This document shows, one piece after another, positions 1 to 7,392 of a stretch of DNA of 8,529 bases. The notes under the pieces were generated by a model that was given only the letters and a program-made list of their open reading frames with translations, was not told where the DNA came from and made no database searches. The translations under genes were made by a program, and so were the position numbers. Within the stretch, counting starts at the first letter, position 1, and the number at the start of each line of letters is the position of its first letter. The stretch is from an uncultured Clostridium sp. (GTDB lineage: Bacteria; Bacillota; Clostridia; Lachnospirales; Lachnospiraceae): positions 1-8,529 of the forward strand of contig USBM01000087.1 of NCBI GenBank assembly GCA_900552885.1, in the 5' to 3' direction.

Positions 1-48
1 AACCTTATTGTTCTGCTCTCTTTTTTTCTAGACAAGGAGTGGTAAAAA

Positions 49-135
49 ATGTATCATAAGATCAGAGAATTATTTTATTATATAACCTTGGATAGAAAGG
101 ATTGCAAACATGATCGACTGGGAGAATTATCATAA
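49..135 (+). CDS. Possible 28-residue leader ORF overlapping the CLC start
   Basis: This short reading frame starts at ATG 49 behind a strong ribosome-binding site (AAGGAG, 34-39, nine bases upstream) and ends at TAA 133-135, so it overlaps the first 26 bases of the CLC gene in another frame. The product would be a basic, Tyr-rich peptide starting MYHKIRELFYYI. It has no recognisable domain, signal peptide or amino-acid run typical of an attenuator. The well-placed Shine-Dalgarno and the overlap suggest it could couple or tune translation of the CLC gene, but a frame of this length can arise by chance. AT-rich hexamers at 76-84 could instead be a promoter -10 for the CLC gene, which would leave this frame untranscribed. 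Confidence 0.2.
   Translation: MYHKIRELFYYITLDRKDCKHDRLGELS
94..101 (+). promoter_or_regulatory. Ribosome-binding site of the CLC gene
   Basis: AGAAAGGA matches eight bases of the complement of the 16S rRNA 3' end and lies eight bases before ATG 110. It fixes the CLC start at 110. Confidence 0.75.
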
Positions 136-1396
136 TGGGGAAGGCTTTGTACCTTACTATGAGAGAAGATTTAAGAAGGATGTTGTAAGTTTTATTAAAT
201 GGATTTTATTAGCATTTTTGACGGGATTTATAGTAGGAGGTGCAAGCAGTGCCTTTTCTTTTGTACTGACGAAAGTGACGGCATTCCGAGCCGGACATTT
301 ATGGGTATTTTTTTTCGTGCCGGCAGCGGGTGTGGTGATCGTGTTCTTATATAAGTGGCTCTGACAGGAAGATGGAGGCACGAATCAGGTGTTCTCTACA
401 GTGAAAGCAAAGGATGAAGTACCGTTTAAGTCGGCACCGCTTATCTTTGTGACGACCGCATTAACACATTTGGTCGGAGGTTCAGCCGGACGAGAGGGAG
501 CGGCAATTCAGCTTGGCGGAAGTATTGGTAATCAGCTTGGGCGCTGGCTTAAGTTGGACGAGGAAGATATGCATGTGATTGTTATGTGCGGTATGAGTGC
601 GGCATTCTCTGCGTTGTTTGGAACTCCGATGGCAGCGGCGGTCTTTGCATTGGAGGTAGTAAGTGTGGGAGTTATGTATTACACGGCATTAATGCCTTGT
701 ATGATCTCTTCCCTGATCGCTTCTAACTTTGCTGCAAATTTAGGAATCCACCCGGAAATGTTTCATGTAACCGGTATTCCGGAGTTGACGATAACAGATG
801 GAGTGAAGATGGGGTTGGTTGCATTAGCCTGTGCGTTGCTAAGTACGATGTTTTGTATTGCATTGAAACAGACGAATGCGTTATTTCAGAAATATCTGAA
901 GAATCCTTATGTTCGAATCGTAGTAGTTAGTGTTGTGATCATAGTGATCACCTTCTGCTTGCATACAACTGACTATATGGGAGCAGGTACGAATATTATT
1001 GCAGAGGCGATTGAACACGGAAATGTGAATCGACTGGCATTTTTGTGGAAACTGATCCTTACGGTTCTGACAATGCGGGCAGGATTTCGGGGTGGAGAGA
1101 TTGTTCCGTCTTTTTGTATAGGGGCGGCGCTTGGTTGTGAATTAGGACAGTGGCTTGGACTTTCTCCATCGTTGTGTGCGGCTGCCGGCATGGTTGCAGT
1201 GTTTTGCGGAGTGACCAATTGTCCGATCACATCTATATTAATTGCATTTGAATTGTTCGGATTTGATGGTGTGTCTTATTATCTGATCGCGGTATCAATC
1301 AGTTATGCGGTATCGGGATATTACAGTCTCTATAAAGATCAGACGATCGTATATTCGAAGTATAAAGCCAAATATGTGAATAAGCATACAAGATAG
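110..1396 (+). pseudogene. CLC-family anion channel/antiporter, interrupted by an in-frame TGA
   Basis: CLC proteins carry chloride or fluoride across the membrane, often in exchange for protons. Read through the TGA at 362-364 (codon 85), this is a full-length 428-codon CLC protein in a single frame. It has an N-terminal helix from about residue 27, the loop GTNQV (90-94) at the place of the GSGIP anion-binding motif, GGSAGREGAAIQ with the gating glutamate at 129, GGEIVP (328-333), a CPITSILIAFELF helix and a C-terminal SLYKDQTIVYSKYK segment. GREGA and GTNQV differ from the classical GKEGP and GSGIP and recall fluoride-exporting CLC-F proteins; this is an inference. Upstream the protein ends YKWL at codon 84, and alignment resumes without gap, so a base substitution (for example CGA or TGG to TGA) is simplest. 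TGA ends other genes here, so recoding is unlikely. GTG 389 could restart translation but would lose the GTNQ loop. Sequencing error remains possible. Confidence 0.72.
374..378 (+). promoter_or_regulatory. Possible internal ribosome-binding site for restart at GTG 389
   Basis: GGAGG lies just after the premature TGA (362-364) and ten bases before an in-frame GTG at 389, which would open a 335-residue C-terminal CLC fragment. The bases also encode the two glycines before TNQV, so the match may be coincidence. Confidence 0.3.
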
Positions 1397-1417
1397 AATG
1401 GATAGAAGGAGTTATAT

Positions 1418-2344
1418 ATGGGTAATCAGATGTTAGGGGTAAAAGCGGAGATTGAGAAGGCAGTAAAGGGAAAAGAACAGGTTGTAGAGAAAGTACTGGC
1501 AGTAATGCTTGCAGGTGGACATGTTCTGTTAGAGGACATTCCGGGTGTCGGTAAGACAACGCTTGCTATGGCAATTGCAAAGTCTATGTCGCTAAGTTAT
1601 CGCAGAGTACAGTTTACACCGGATGTGTTACCAAGTGATATTGTCGGATTTTCTATGTATGATCAGACTAGTAAGTCATTTAAGTATCAGGAAGGCGCTG
1701 TGTTATGTAACTTGTTTTTAGCGGATGAGATTAATCGTACTTCTCCTAAGACACAATCGGCTTTATTGGAAGTCATGGAAGAAGGGACAGTTACGGTGGA
1801 TGGTGTGACCAGACCGTTGCCGGATCCATTTACGGTTATTGCAACAGAGAACCCTCTCGGTTCCTCCGGAACACAGATGTTGCCGGAATCACAACTGGAT
1901 CGTTTTATGGTGTGTCTGTCAATGGGATATCCGGAGCACGAAGCAGCAGTTCAGATTCTTAAGGACAATGCGTCTAAGCCAATTGCACATCTAGTACCGG
2001 CAATCAGCATAGATGAATTTGTTGCACTTCGCAAACTGACCAATGAGATGTATGTACATGATTCCATTTATGAATATATTGTGACATTAGTAGAAGCAAC
2101 CAGACAGAGTGAATGGTTTTCAATGGGAGCAAGTCCGCGAGGAAGTATCGCATTGCTTCGTATGGCAAAAGCAATGGCGGTGTTATATGGAAGAGATTAT
2201 GTAACGCCGGAAGATATCCGGAATGTATTTACGGATGTGTTAGGACACCGTGTGAAATTGAGCACGAAAGCACGGGCAGAGGGGAAGACAATAGAAGGGG
2301 CGTTGTCAGAACTGTTTCAAAGTATTAAAGTTCCTAGAACGTGA
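1418..2344 (+). CDS. MoxR-family AAA+ ATPase
   Basis: This 308-residue cytoplasmic ATPase has the usual MoxR length and all key motifs: Walker A DIPGVGKTT (residues 40-48, Lys46), Walker B LFLADEINR (99-107, Asp103-Glu104), sensor 1 VIATENP (140-146), the arginine-finger segment LPESQLDRF (Arg162) and sensor 2 GASPRGS (Arg241), followed by the small helical lid domain. MoxR ATPases use ATP hydrolysis to fold or assemble partner proteins, typically with a DUF58 and often a von Willebrand or transglutaminase protein encoded beside them, as here. The start is set by AAGGAG at 1406-1411, six bases before ATG 1418. The gene starts 21 bases after the CLC stop, with no terminator between, so it probably shares the CLC transcript. 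Substrate and exact function cannot be read from the sequence. Confidence 0.95.
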   Translation: MGNQMLGVKAEIEKAVKGKEQVVEKVLAVMLAGGHVLLEDIPGVGKTTLAMAIAKSMSLSYRRVQFTPDVLPSDIVGFSMYDQTSKSFKYQEGAVLCNLFLADEINRTSPKTQSALLEVMEEGTVTVDGVTRPLPDPFTVIATENPLGSSGTQMLPESQLDRFMVCLSMGYPEHEAAVQILKDNASKPIAHLVPAISIDEFVALRKLTNEMYVHDSIYEYIVTLVEATRQSEWFSMGASPRGSIALLRMAKAMAVLYGRDYVTPEDIRNVFTDVLGHRVKLSTKARAEGKTIEGALSELFQSIKVPRT

Positions 2345-2373
2345 TGAAAACAGAATTCGCAATAGTAAAATGT

Positions 2374-2381
2374 AGGAGAGG
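2374..2381 (+). promoter_or_regulatory. Ribosome-binding site that sets the DUF58 start
   Basis: AGGAGAGG lies seven bases before ATG 2389. The upstream alternatives GTG 2341 and ATG 2344 have only AT-rich sequence before them. Confidence 0.65.
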
Positions 2382-2388
2382 TCAGAAT

Positions 2389-3444
2389 ATGCTTCAAATC
2401 CGGAATATACTGCGGTATGCAGTGGCAATTGCATTGAATGTTTTTGTGGTGGCGGTGTTTCATAGTTATGTGAATCTGGTATTGCTGGCAGGGTTACTTT
2501 TGTTTCCGTTATACAGTATTTACGGAGTGTATAAAGTAAAGTCACATTTAGCAGTTACTTTACAGGCACCTGCAGAAGATATGCATAAAGGAGAAGAGTT
2601 TCTTGTGCATATTTTGTTAGAGAATTCAACCTGGTTTCCACTTGTTAATGTAACGGCATTGGTTAAGGTCGGCAATTCGTTCTATGGGGTACAGGGAGAA
2701 CATGAACTTAATATGCCGCTACGTGCACATGGGAAGACAGAGGCTGTTTATCCGGTTGTTATGGAGGAAAGTGGTCATTTTATGTTGCAAGTGTCATCGA
2801 TACAGTGTATTGACCTATTGGGAATCTACACAGTGATGGTGCCGGTTAACCAGAGGACGGAATGTATTGTGCTGCCAGAGGGTGAAGCAAGAGAGCAGGA
2901 GGCGGGTAATCTCTATCAGAAGGGCGTCAGCGAGGCAATGGAAAGTAAGGAAAAAGGATATGACTTTTCAGAAGTAAGCGGAATCCGGGAATATGTGCCT
3001 GGCGATAAGCTGCAGAACATTCATTGGAAATTGTCATCAAAGAAGGAGGATCTTATGGTGAAGGAGCGGGTGAGTGTATCTGCCATGCAATTACATGTTG
3101 TTGTGGAATTAGTGGGTGATGAGATTGCACAGGCAGAGAGTGTATTAGAACTCTCGGACAGTGTTACGAAGGCATTTGTGCGACAGAATCTTCCGTTCAC
3201 CGTACATTATTACAGCGTTACAAGGGCAGCAATGCAGCAGATGTACATTGGAAATGAGATAGAGCGCAGGCAGTGGTTAGAGATGTTATTATATGATACC
3301 TGTTATAGGGGAGAATGCAGGGCAAGGGAGCTGTTTCAGAAAGAATATCCGTCGGCAGGGACATTTCTATATGTCGGACCGGATGGTATGGATACCGAAG
3401 ATAAGATAATAGGAGAACAGGGAATTGCCGCGGCATTGATATAG
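2389..3444 (+). CDS. DUF58-domain membrane protein
   Basis: The 351-residue protein begins with two hydrophobic segments (about residues 8-25 and 28-48), then a soluble region. The DUF58 signature spans about 191-226: it opens YDFSEVSGIREYVPGD, continues to IHWKLSS (Trp213) and ends LMVKE. DUF58 proteins are regular partners of MoxR ATPases and their molecular role is poorly known; the pair is thought to act as a chaperone-like unit at the membrane. I chose ATG 2389 because AGGAGAGG at 2374-2381 lies just ahead of it. GTG 2341 or ATG 2344, which overlap the MoxR stop, would add 15-16 residues but lack a ribosome-binding site. The stop TAG at 3442-3444 is in the same frame as the next gene, which opens only four bases later if read from GTG 3448. 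Confidence 0.9.
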   Translation: MLQIRNILRYAVAIALNVFVVAVFHSYVNLVLLAGLLLFPLYSIYGVYKVKSHLAVTLQAPAEDMHKGEEFLVHILLENSTWFPLVNVTALVKVGNSFYGVQGEHELNMPLRAHGKTEAVYPVVMEESGHFMLQVSSIQCIDLLGIYTVMVPVNQRTECIVLPEGEAREQEAGNLYQKGVSEAMESKEKGYDFSEVSGIREYVPGDKLQNIHWKLSSKKEDLMVKERVSVSAMQLHVVVELVGDEIAQAESVLELSDSVTKAFVRQNLPFTVHYYSVTRAAMQQMYIGNEIERRQWLEMLLYDTCYRGECRARELFQKEYPSAGTFLYVGPDGMDTEDKIIGEQGIAAALI

Positions 3445-3480
3445 ATAGTGAGCAGAGCGGGAAGTATTTTGCAAACGTTA

Positions 3481-3487
3481 AGAAAGG
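3481..3487 (+). promoter_or_regulatory. Ribosome-binding site favouring ATG 3499 for the transglutaminase gene
   Basis: AGAAAGG matches the 5' part of the anti-Shine-Dalgarno complement. Its offset of 11 bases to ATG 3499 equals a normal spacing when the longer AGAAAGGAGG pairing is considered. GTG 3448 has no comparable site and would depend on coupling to the DUF58 stop. Confidence 0.5.
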
Positions 3488-3498
3488 TAGCACAGAAT

Positions 3499-5934
3499 AT
3501 GTTTGGAAGAAAGAGAAAGAGGGAAGTGCATAGCAAAGATATGGTGCTGGCAGAGGGTATTTATCTAAAGACACCGAAGATGCAGATCGGTAACATTGTG
3601 TACAGTTGTTTCCTGCGTTCTGTGATTGCATTTTTGCTCGTGCTAGGGTCTGTTGGCGGATTTCTTTCTGCTTTGCAGCTATCCTATAATTATCTGGTGG
3701 TGATCGTAGCATATATGCTATTGTCACTTTACTTTTCTTTTTTGTATGCGTTGCCAAAGTTTTTATATCGTGATATGGGGTATATCGCCTTTTTTGCAGT
3801 GTTTGTATTTGCAATCTATACGTTCCGTATTCATGCAAATTCTGGTTTATATGTGGTTGTCAATACGGTATTGCAACGGGCAAAGACATTTTTTAATCTG
3901 TCCGGTGTGAGAGAATATGAGACGCAGATTGATAATGATTATCTGACGGTAGCGATCGTTGCCATATTTATTGGTATGGTATTGATCATTATTCTGAATA
4001 TCTGGTTATATTCGCGGATGAGCTTGATCTGGGCGGTTGGTCTTACATTTCCACTGCTATTAATTCCACTTTATATGAAAATGGTGCCGGATATGTTGTA
4101 TATGATCTTTCTTGCGATTGGTTATACGATGGTAGTAATATTTAAGGCAAATGGACATTATCTTGCTTTTGCATGGGACAAACCATTTAAGATAAAAGCG
4201 GGAAAACATATCAGGGTGAGCTATACACAGGATGCGGGGGTATTTCAACATGTATTGGTAACGATCATAGTATTTACATTGTGTATCTCATTTGTATTAC
4301 AGGGGGTAATCCGCCCGGGTGATTTTGAACGGCAGTTTCATAGTGATAACCTGCGAGAGAAGACAGCGGATACAATCGGTAACTTTATCCTGCTTGGTTT
4401 TGCCGGATTATATAATCAGTATGCAGCTGTCGGAGGTATGAGTGCCGGTAAGTTGGGTGGAGTCTCAAATGTACGACCGGATTATATGACGGATCTGATC
4501 GTGACATATACACCGTATAGCAATCAGGCGGTATACCTGAAAGCTTTTACAGGGGGAAGATATCTATACCGGAATAATGAATGGGAAGATCTGTATTCTT
4601 ATAATGAGGCGGGTTCCGATGAGGATATAACGGATTTTGAAGATGAGAGTATGAAACAGGAGATGCTTTCTCTACAGCAGGATTCCGGTAAATATTATGC
4701 ACAGGGTGTTATGAAGGTGAAGAATGTAGGTGCGGATGGGACCTATCTGTATTATCCGTATTACACACAATTTGAGAATTATAATATTTTTAAAAATCAT
4801 GCAATGTTTGAATCCATGCAGGGAATCAATCAGGGGGCAACCGGAACTTATATATATTATCCTAAGATTGTGTGGGGAGAATCTTTAGGAGAAACGAGAC
4901 CGGGTGATATAGATAAAGCGAAGATTAATGATGAGTTTCTGGATGTACCGGAGGAGAATGCAGATGTGATCAAAGCAGAGTGTAAGAAGATCGGTCTTAC
5001 GGATACCATGACGGAGAATGAGATCACGGATGCGGTGGCACAGTATTTTGAGGATAATATTCCGTATACATTAAGTCCGGGTGCAACTCCGAGAGATGAA
5101 GATTTTATTAATTTTTTTCTGACAAAGAGCCGCAAAGGATATTGCGCACATTTTGCATCTGCAGCAACATTGATCTTTCGACAGATGGGGATTCCGGCAA
5201 GGTATGTGGAGGGCTATGCATTTTCACTGGAATCGGTATTAGCGTCTGAGATGAATGAGAGAGAGAAAGCGGCAGATTATTATCAGGGCTATTCTGCAAT
5301 CGGAGACACACCGGTTATGGATGTGGAAGTGACAGATGCGATGGCACATGCCTGGGTGGAAGTATATATAGAAGGATTTGGCTGGAAAGTAGTAGAAGTG
5401 ACACCAAGTAACAGCTTAGATACGGAGGAGAACAATTTCTGGGATGCATTTACAAGTGCCATGAATAACTTAGGAGCAGATGGAGACCAGACATCCGGGA
5501 TATTAGGAGATCTGGATATGTCGAAGCTGCTTTGGGGCGTCTATGCAATCATAGCGGTAGTATGTCTCTTTGTGTTGTATCGCATGGGCGTCATTGTGGT
5601 GTGTAAGGTTATGCGGTATCAGAAGTGCCATCAAAACGATCAAAGAGAAGCTGTAGTTGCACGGTATGCGGATCTGTGTGATCGTATCAGATTGTGTGAT
5701 AAGGCATTTGACGCATGCAAAAGCCATAGAGAACAGTTACAGTATATGAAAGACAAGTATGGTCTTTCTCTTGATGTAACTGTTTGCTGCGAAGAGATGG
5801 AGAAGATCAGTTACAGTGGGCAGGAGATCAGAGGTCAACAGCTGGTGGAAATGCTGCAGATGATACGACAGGTGAAGAAAGCAGTCTGGAAACAGGCAAC
5901 ATTTTTACAGCGAATCCGGTTGTGTAAGAGGTAG
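3499..5934 (+). CDS. Multi-spanning membrane protein with extracytoplasmic transglutaminase-core domain
   Basis: Read from ATG 3499 the protein has 811 residues. A basic N-terminus (MFGRKRKR) is followed by about seven membrane segments (roughly 33-58, 65-86, 93-110, 149-172, 176-192, 196-217, 252-272), a large outside region (about 273-676), a last membrane segment (677-702) and a cytoplasmic tail of about 109 residues. The transglutaminase-core fold lies at about 530-640, with catalytic Cys549 in KGYCAHFASA, His617 in AHAWVEVY and Glu633 in VEVTPSN taking the usual Asp place, so it looks active. Such TgpA-like proteins accompany MoxR and DUF58 genes; they may act as proteases or cross-link proteins at the cell surface, and the substrate here is unknown. 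AGAAAGG at 3481-3487 is well placed for ATG 3499. GTG 3448, three bases after the DUF58 stop, would add 17 residues without a clear ribosome-binding site. Confidence 0.92.
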   Translation: MFGRKRKREVHSKDMVLAEGIYLKTPKMQIGNIVYSCFLRSVIAFLLVLGSVGGFLSALQLSYNYLVVIVAYMLLSLYFSFLYALPKFLYRDMGYIAFFAVFVFAIYTFRIHANSGLYVVVNTVLQRAKTFFNLSGVREYETQIDNDYLTVAIVAIFIGMVLIIILNIWLYSRMSLIWAVGLTFPLLLIPLYMKMVPDMLYMIFLAIGYTMVVIFKANGHYLAFAWDKPFKIKAGKHIRVSYTQDAGVFQHVLVTIIVFTLCISFVLQGVIRPGDFERQFHSDNLREKTADTIGNFILLGFAGLYNQYAAVGGMSAGKLGGVSNVRPDYMTDLIVTYTPYSNQAVYLKAFTGGRYLYRNNEWEDLYSYNEAGSDEDITDFEDESMKQEMLSLQQDSGKYYAQGVMKVKNVGADGTYLYYPYYTQFENYNIFKNHAMFESMQGINQGATGTYIYYPKIVWGESLGETRPGDIDKAKINDEFLDVPEENADVIKAECKKIGLTDTMTENEITDAVAQYFEDNIPYTLSPGATPRDEDFINFFLTKSRKGYCAHFASAATLIFRQMGIPARYVEGYAFSLESVLASEMNEREKAADYYQGYSAIGDTPVMDVEVTDAMAHAWVEVYIEGFGWKVVEVTPSNSLDTEENNFWDAFTSAMNNLGADGDQTSGILGDLDMSKLLWGVYAIIAVVCLFVLYRMGVIVVCKVMRYQKCHQNDQREAVVARYADLCDRIRLCDKAFDACKSHREQLQYMKDKYGLSLDVTVCCEEMEKISYSGQEIRGQQLVEMLQMIRQVKKAVWKQATFLQRIRLCKR

Positions 5935-5938
5935 ATAT

Positions 5939-7180
5939 ATGTGGAGAAGGATAGGAAAATGGCTGGCAATAGCAGGTGTGGTAATTGTATGCTGTGTCGG
6001 CATTGCGATGAAAATGGGCGGGCAATGGAACGTGGGGATTCATTGGAACAGTGGTGAAAGCAATGGGTTCGATAAGGGGATTTTAGTGGCGGATGATAAA
6101 GGAAAGGGACATCCACAGGGAAGAAATCTGACTGAGTTAGAGAGGAGAAGACAGGAAGAACAGGAAAGAGAACGTGCAGCGATAGAGCGTGTCTTAGACA
6201 CGATGACGGCGGAACAGAAGCTGGCACAGTGTATGATACTTACCAATGAGAAGGACATTACAGCAGAGAACCTGCAACGGTATCAACCGGGAGGTGTCAT
6301 ATTTTTTGGTGTGGACTTTCAAGGAAAGACGTTAGAACAGGTGAGAACGCGTGTAGAATCTTTACAACAGTGTATGAGTATTCCGCTTTTCGTTGGCGTA
6401 GATGAAGAAGGGGGAGAGATCAACAGAGTAAAGGGATTGATAGGGGAGGAGATCCCTGTATTTGAAAGTGCAAGATTGTTATATACAAAAGGAAAGGCAA
6501 AGATTATAGAGGATACGGAGCAGAAAACAGAGCTGTTGCAACGTATGGGAATCAATCTGAATTTTAATCCGGTGGCAGATGTGGTAACAGATCCGGACGC
6601 TTATATGTATGACAGGAGTGCCGGTGATGATCCGGGGAAAGTGGCAGACTACGTGGAGACAGTAATAGCTGTAATGAAGGATAGAACGATGGGAAGCTGT
6701 CTGAAACATTTTCCGGGTTATGGGAATAACAGGAATACGCATACGACATTTGCAACGGATCATAAGAGTCTGGTGACATATCGGAAACAGGATTTTCTGC
6801 CGTATGAGGCGGGGATTGCAGCGGGAGCAGAGATGATCATGGTGTCACATATTACAATGGAATGCGTGGATGGGAATAATCCGGCATCATTGTCTTTAGC
6901 GGTACATAGTCTGTTGAGAGAGGAATTATCATTTGATGGTGTGATCCTTGCAGATGATCTCAATATGCAGGCGATTCTTAAGAAAATGTCATTAGAAGAA
7001 GCAACCGGAAAAGCACTTGCGGCTGGCAATGATATGATATTTTCGGCAGACTTTGGAGCCTCTATGAAAGGAGCAACGGATGCCTTGCAAAAAGGAGAGA
7101 TTACGGAAGAGGAATTGAATGCGGCGGTAAGACGCATTTTACGGTACAAGCTGCATCTTAGATTGATAGAGATGGAATGA
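5939..7180 (+). CDS. Membrane-anchored glycoside hydrolase family 3 protein (NagZ-like)
   Basis: This 413-residue protein has an N-terminal membrane anchor or signal segment (about 5-24), a linker with an acidic/basic Glu-Arg-rich helix (about 64-85) and a GH3 barrel. Family marks are VDEEGG (154-159), LNFNPVADV (207-215), DRSAGDDP (225-232), KHFPGYGNN (256-264), NTH (266-268) and ILADDLNM, where Asp339 is the expected nucleophile. GH3 beta-N-acetylglucosaminidases of this group use a mobile loop Asp-His dyad as general acid; here His268 is kept but the Asp is Asn266. The C-terminal GH3 sandwich domain is absent, as in single-domain NagZ. The anchor places it outside the membrane, where peptidoglycan or other GlcNAc glycans are likely substrates (inference). 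AAGAGGT at 5926-5932 precedes ATG 5939, four bases after the transglutaminase stop, so translation is probably coupled. Confidence 0.88.
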   Translation: MWRRIGKWLAIAGVVIVCCVGIAMKMGGQWNVGIHWNSGESNGFDKGILVADDKGKGHPQGRNLTELERRRQEEQERERAAIERVLDTMTAEQKLAQCMILTNEKDITAENLQRYQPGGVIFFGVDFQGKTLEQVRTRVESLQQCMSIPLFVGVDEEGGEINRVKGLIGEEIPVFESARLLYTKGKAKIIEDTEQKTELLQRMGINLNFNPVADVVTDPDAYMYDRSAGDDPGKVADYVETVIAVMKDRTMGSCLKHFPGYGNNRNTHTTFATDHKSLVTYRKQDFLPYEAGIAAGAEMIMVSHITMECVDGNNPASLSLAVHSLLREELSFDGVILADDLNMQAILKKMSLEEATGKALAAGNDMIFSADFGASMKGATDALQKGEITEEELNAAVRRILRYKLHLRLIEME

Positions 7181-7258
7181 AAGTAATGTGCAAGGTGCAA
7201 AGCATTTGGTGCATGAGAGTGCGAAGTGCTTGCTTGCAAGGGTGAATTGTTAAATGTG

Positions 7259-7279
7259 ATCATGAGTATAGCTCATGAT
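7259..7279 (+). promoter_or_regulatory. Palindrome overlapping a promoter, possible operator
   Basis: ATCATGAG (7259-7266) and CTCATGAT (7272-7279) are perfect 8-base inverted repeats separated by TATAG. The right arm runs into the extended -10 at 7276-7284, so a dimer bound here would cover the promoter spacer. The WYL regulator downstream is the natural candidate for binding; this is inference. Confidence 0.45.
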
Positions 7280-7284
7280 ATAAT
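7276..7284 (+). promoter_or_regulatory. Extended -10 promoter for the WYL regulator
   Basis: TGATATAAT fits an extended -10 (TGN plus consensus TATAAT). No good -35 hexamer is found 16-18 bases upstream; TTGTTA at 7247-7252 is too far (26 bases). Extended -10 promoters tolerate a weak -35. Transcription would begin near 7291 and give a leader of about 118 bases before ATG 7409. Confidence 0.5.
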
Positions 7285-7296
7285 GAGCGCAAGAGA

Positions 7297-7390
7297 GCCA
7301 GAAAGCTGCTATCAGATATCTGGCGAACGGCGAATGACGATTACGATAGCTGCGATAGCAGCGGAGAGTAGCGAAGCTACGAATCGTGAT
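7297..7390 (+). ncRNA. Structured 5' leader with alternative pairings ahead of the WYL gene
   Basis: Several perfect or near-perfect pairings lie in this leader. GCCAGA (7297-7302) pairs with TCTGGC (7319-7324). ATTACGAT (7340-7347) pairs with ATCGTGAT (7383-7390, one G-U) and encloses two small hairpins: GCTGC/GCAGC (7349-7353 with 7358-7362, loop GATA) and GTAGC/GCTAC (7368-7372 with 7376-7380, loop GAA), giving a three-way junction. A competing 9-base pairing joins GCTGCTATC (7305-7313) to GATAGCAGC (7354-7362) and excludes both the first stem's free loop and the first hairpin. The ribosome-binding site AAGGAG (7393-7398) starts two bases after the closing stem, so folding could affect translation. 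I do not recognise a known riboswitch class. It may equally be a degenerate repeat. Confidence 0.35.
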
Positions 7391-7392
7391 AT

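Noticed and set aside
1..48. T-rich tract (21-27) as the end of an upstream terminator
   Set aside because: No stem is visible before the T run within the window, so it cannot be supported.
76..84. TATTAT/TATATA as a promoter -10 for the CLC operon
   Set aside because: No -35 hexamer at proper spacing, and the stretch is simply AT-rich.
362..364. TGA as selenocysteine or tryptophan codon
   Set aside because: TGA ends the MoxR and GH3 genes here, so the code is standard. No convincing SECIS hairpin directly follows, and CLC proteins have no known selenocysteine at this place.
3218..3838. 206-codon open frame on the minus strand
   Set aside because: It lies opposite the DUF58 and transglutaminase genes, has no domain or ribosome-binding site, and its composition is that of a shadow frame.
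7181..7260. Terminator after the GH3 gene
   Set aside because: Short repeats and the CTTGCAAG palindrome occur, but there is no GC-rich stem followed by a T run.
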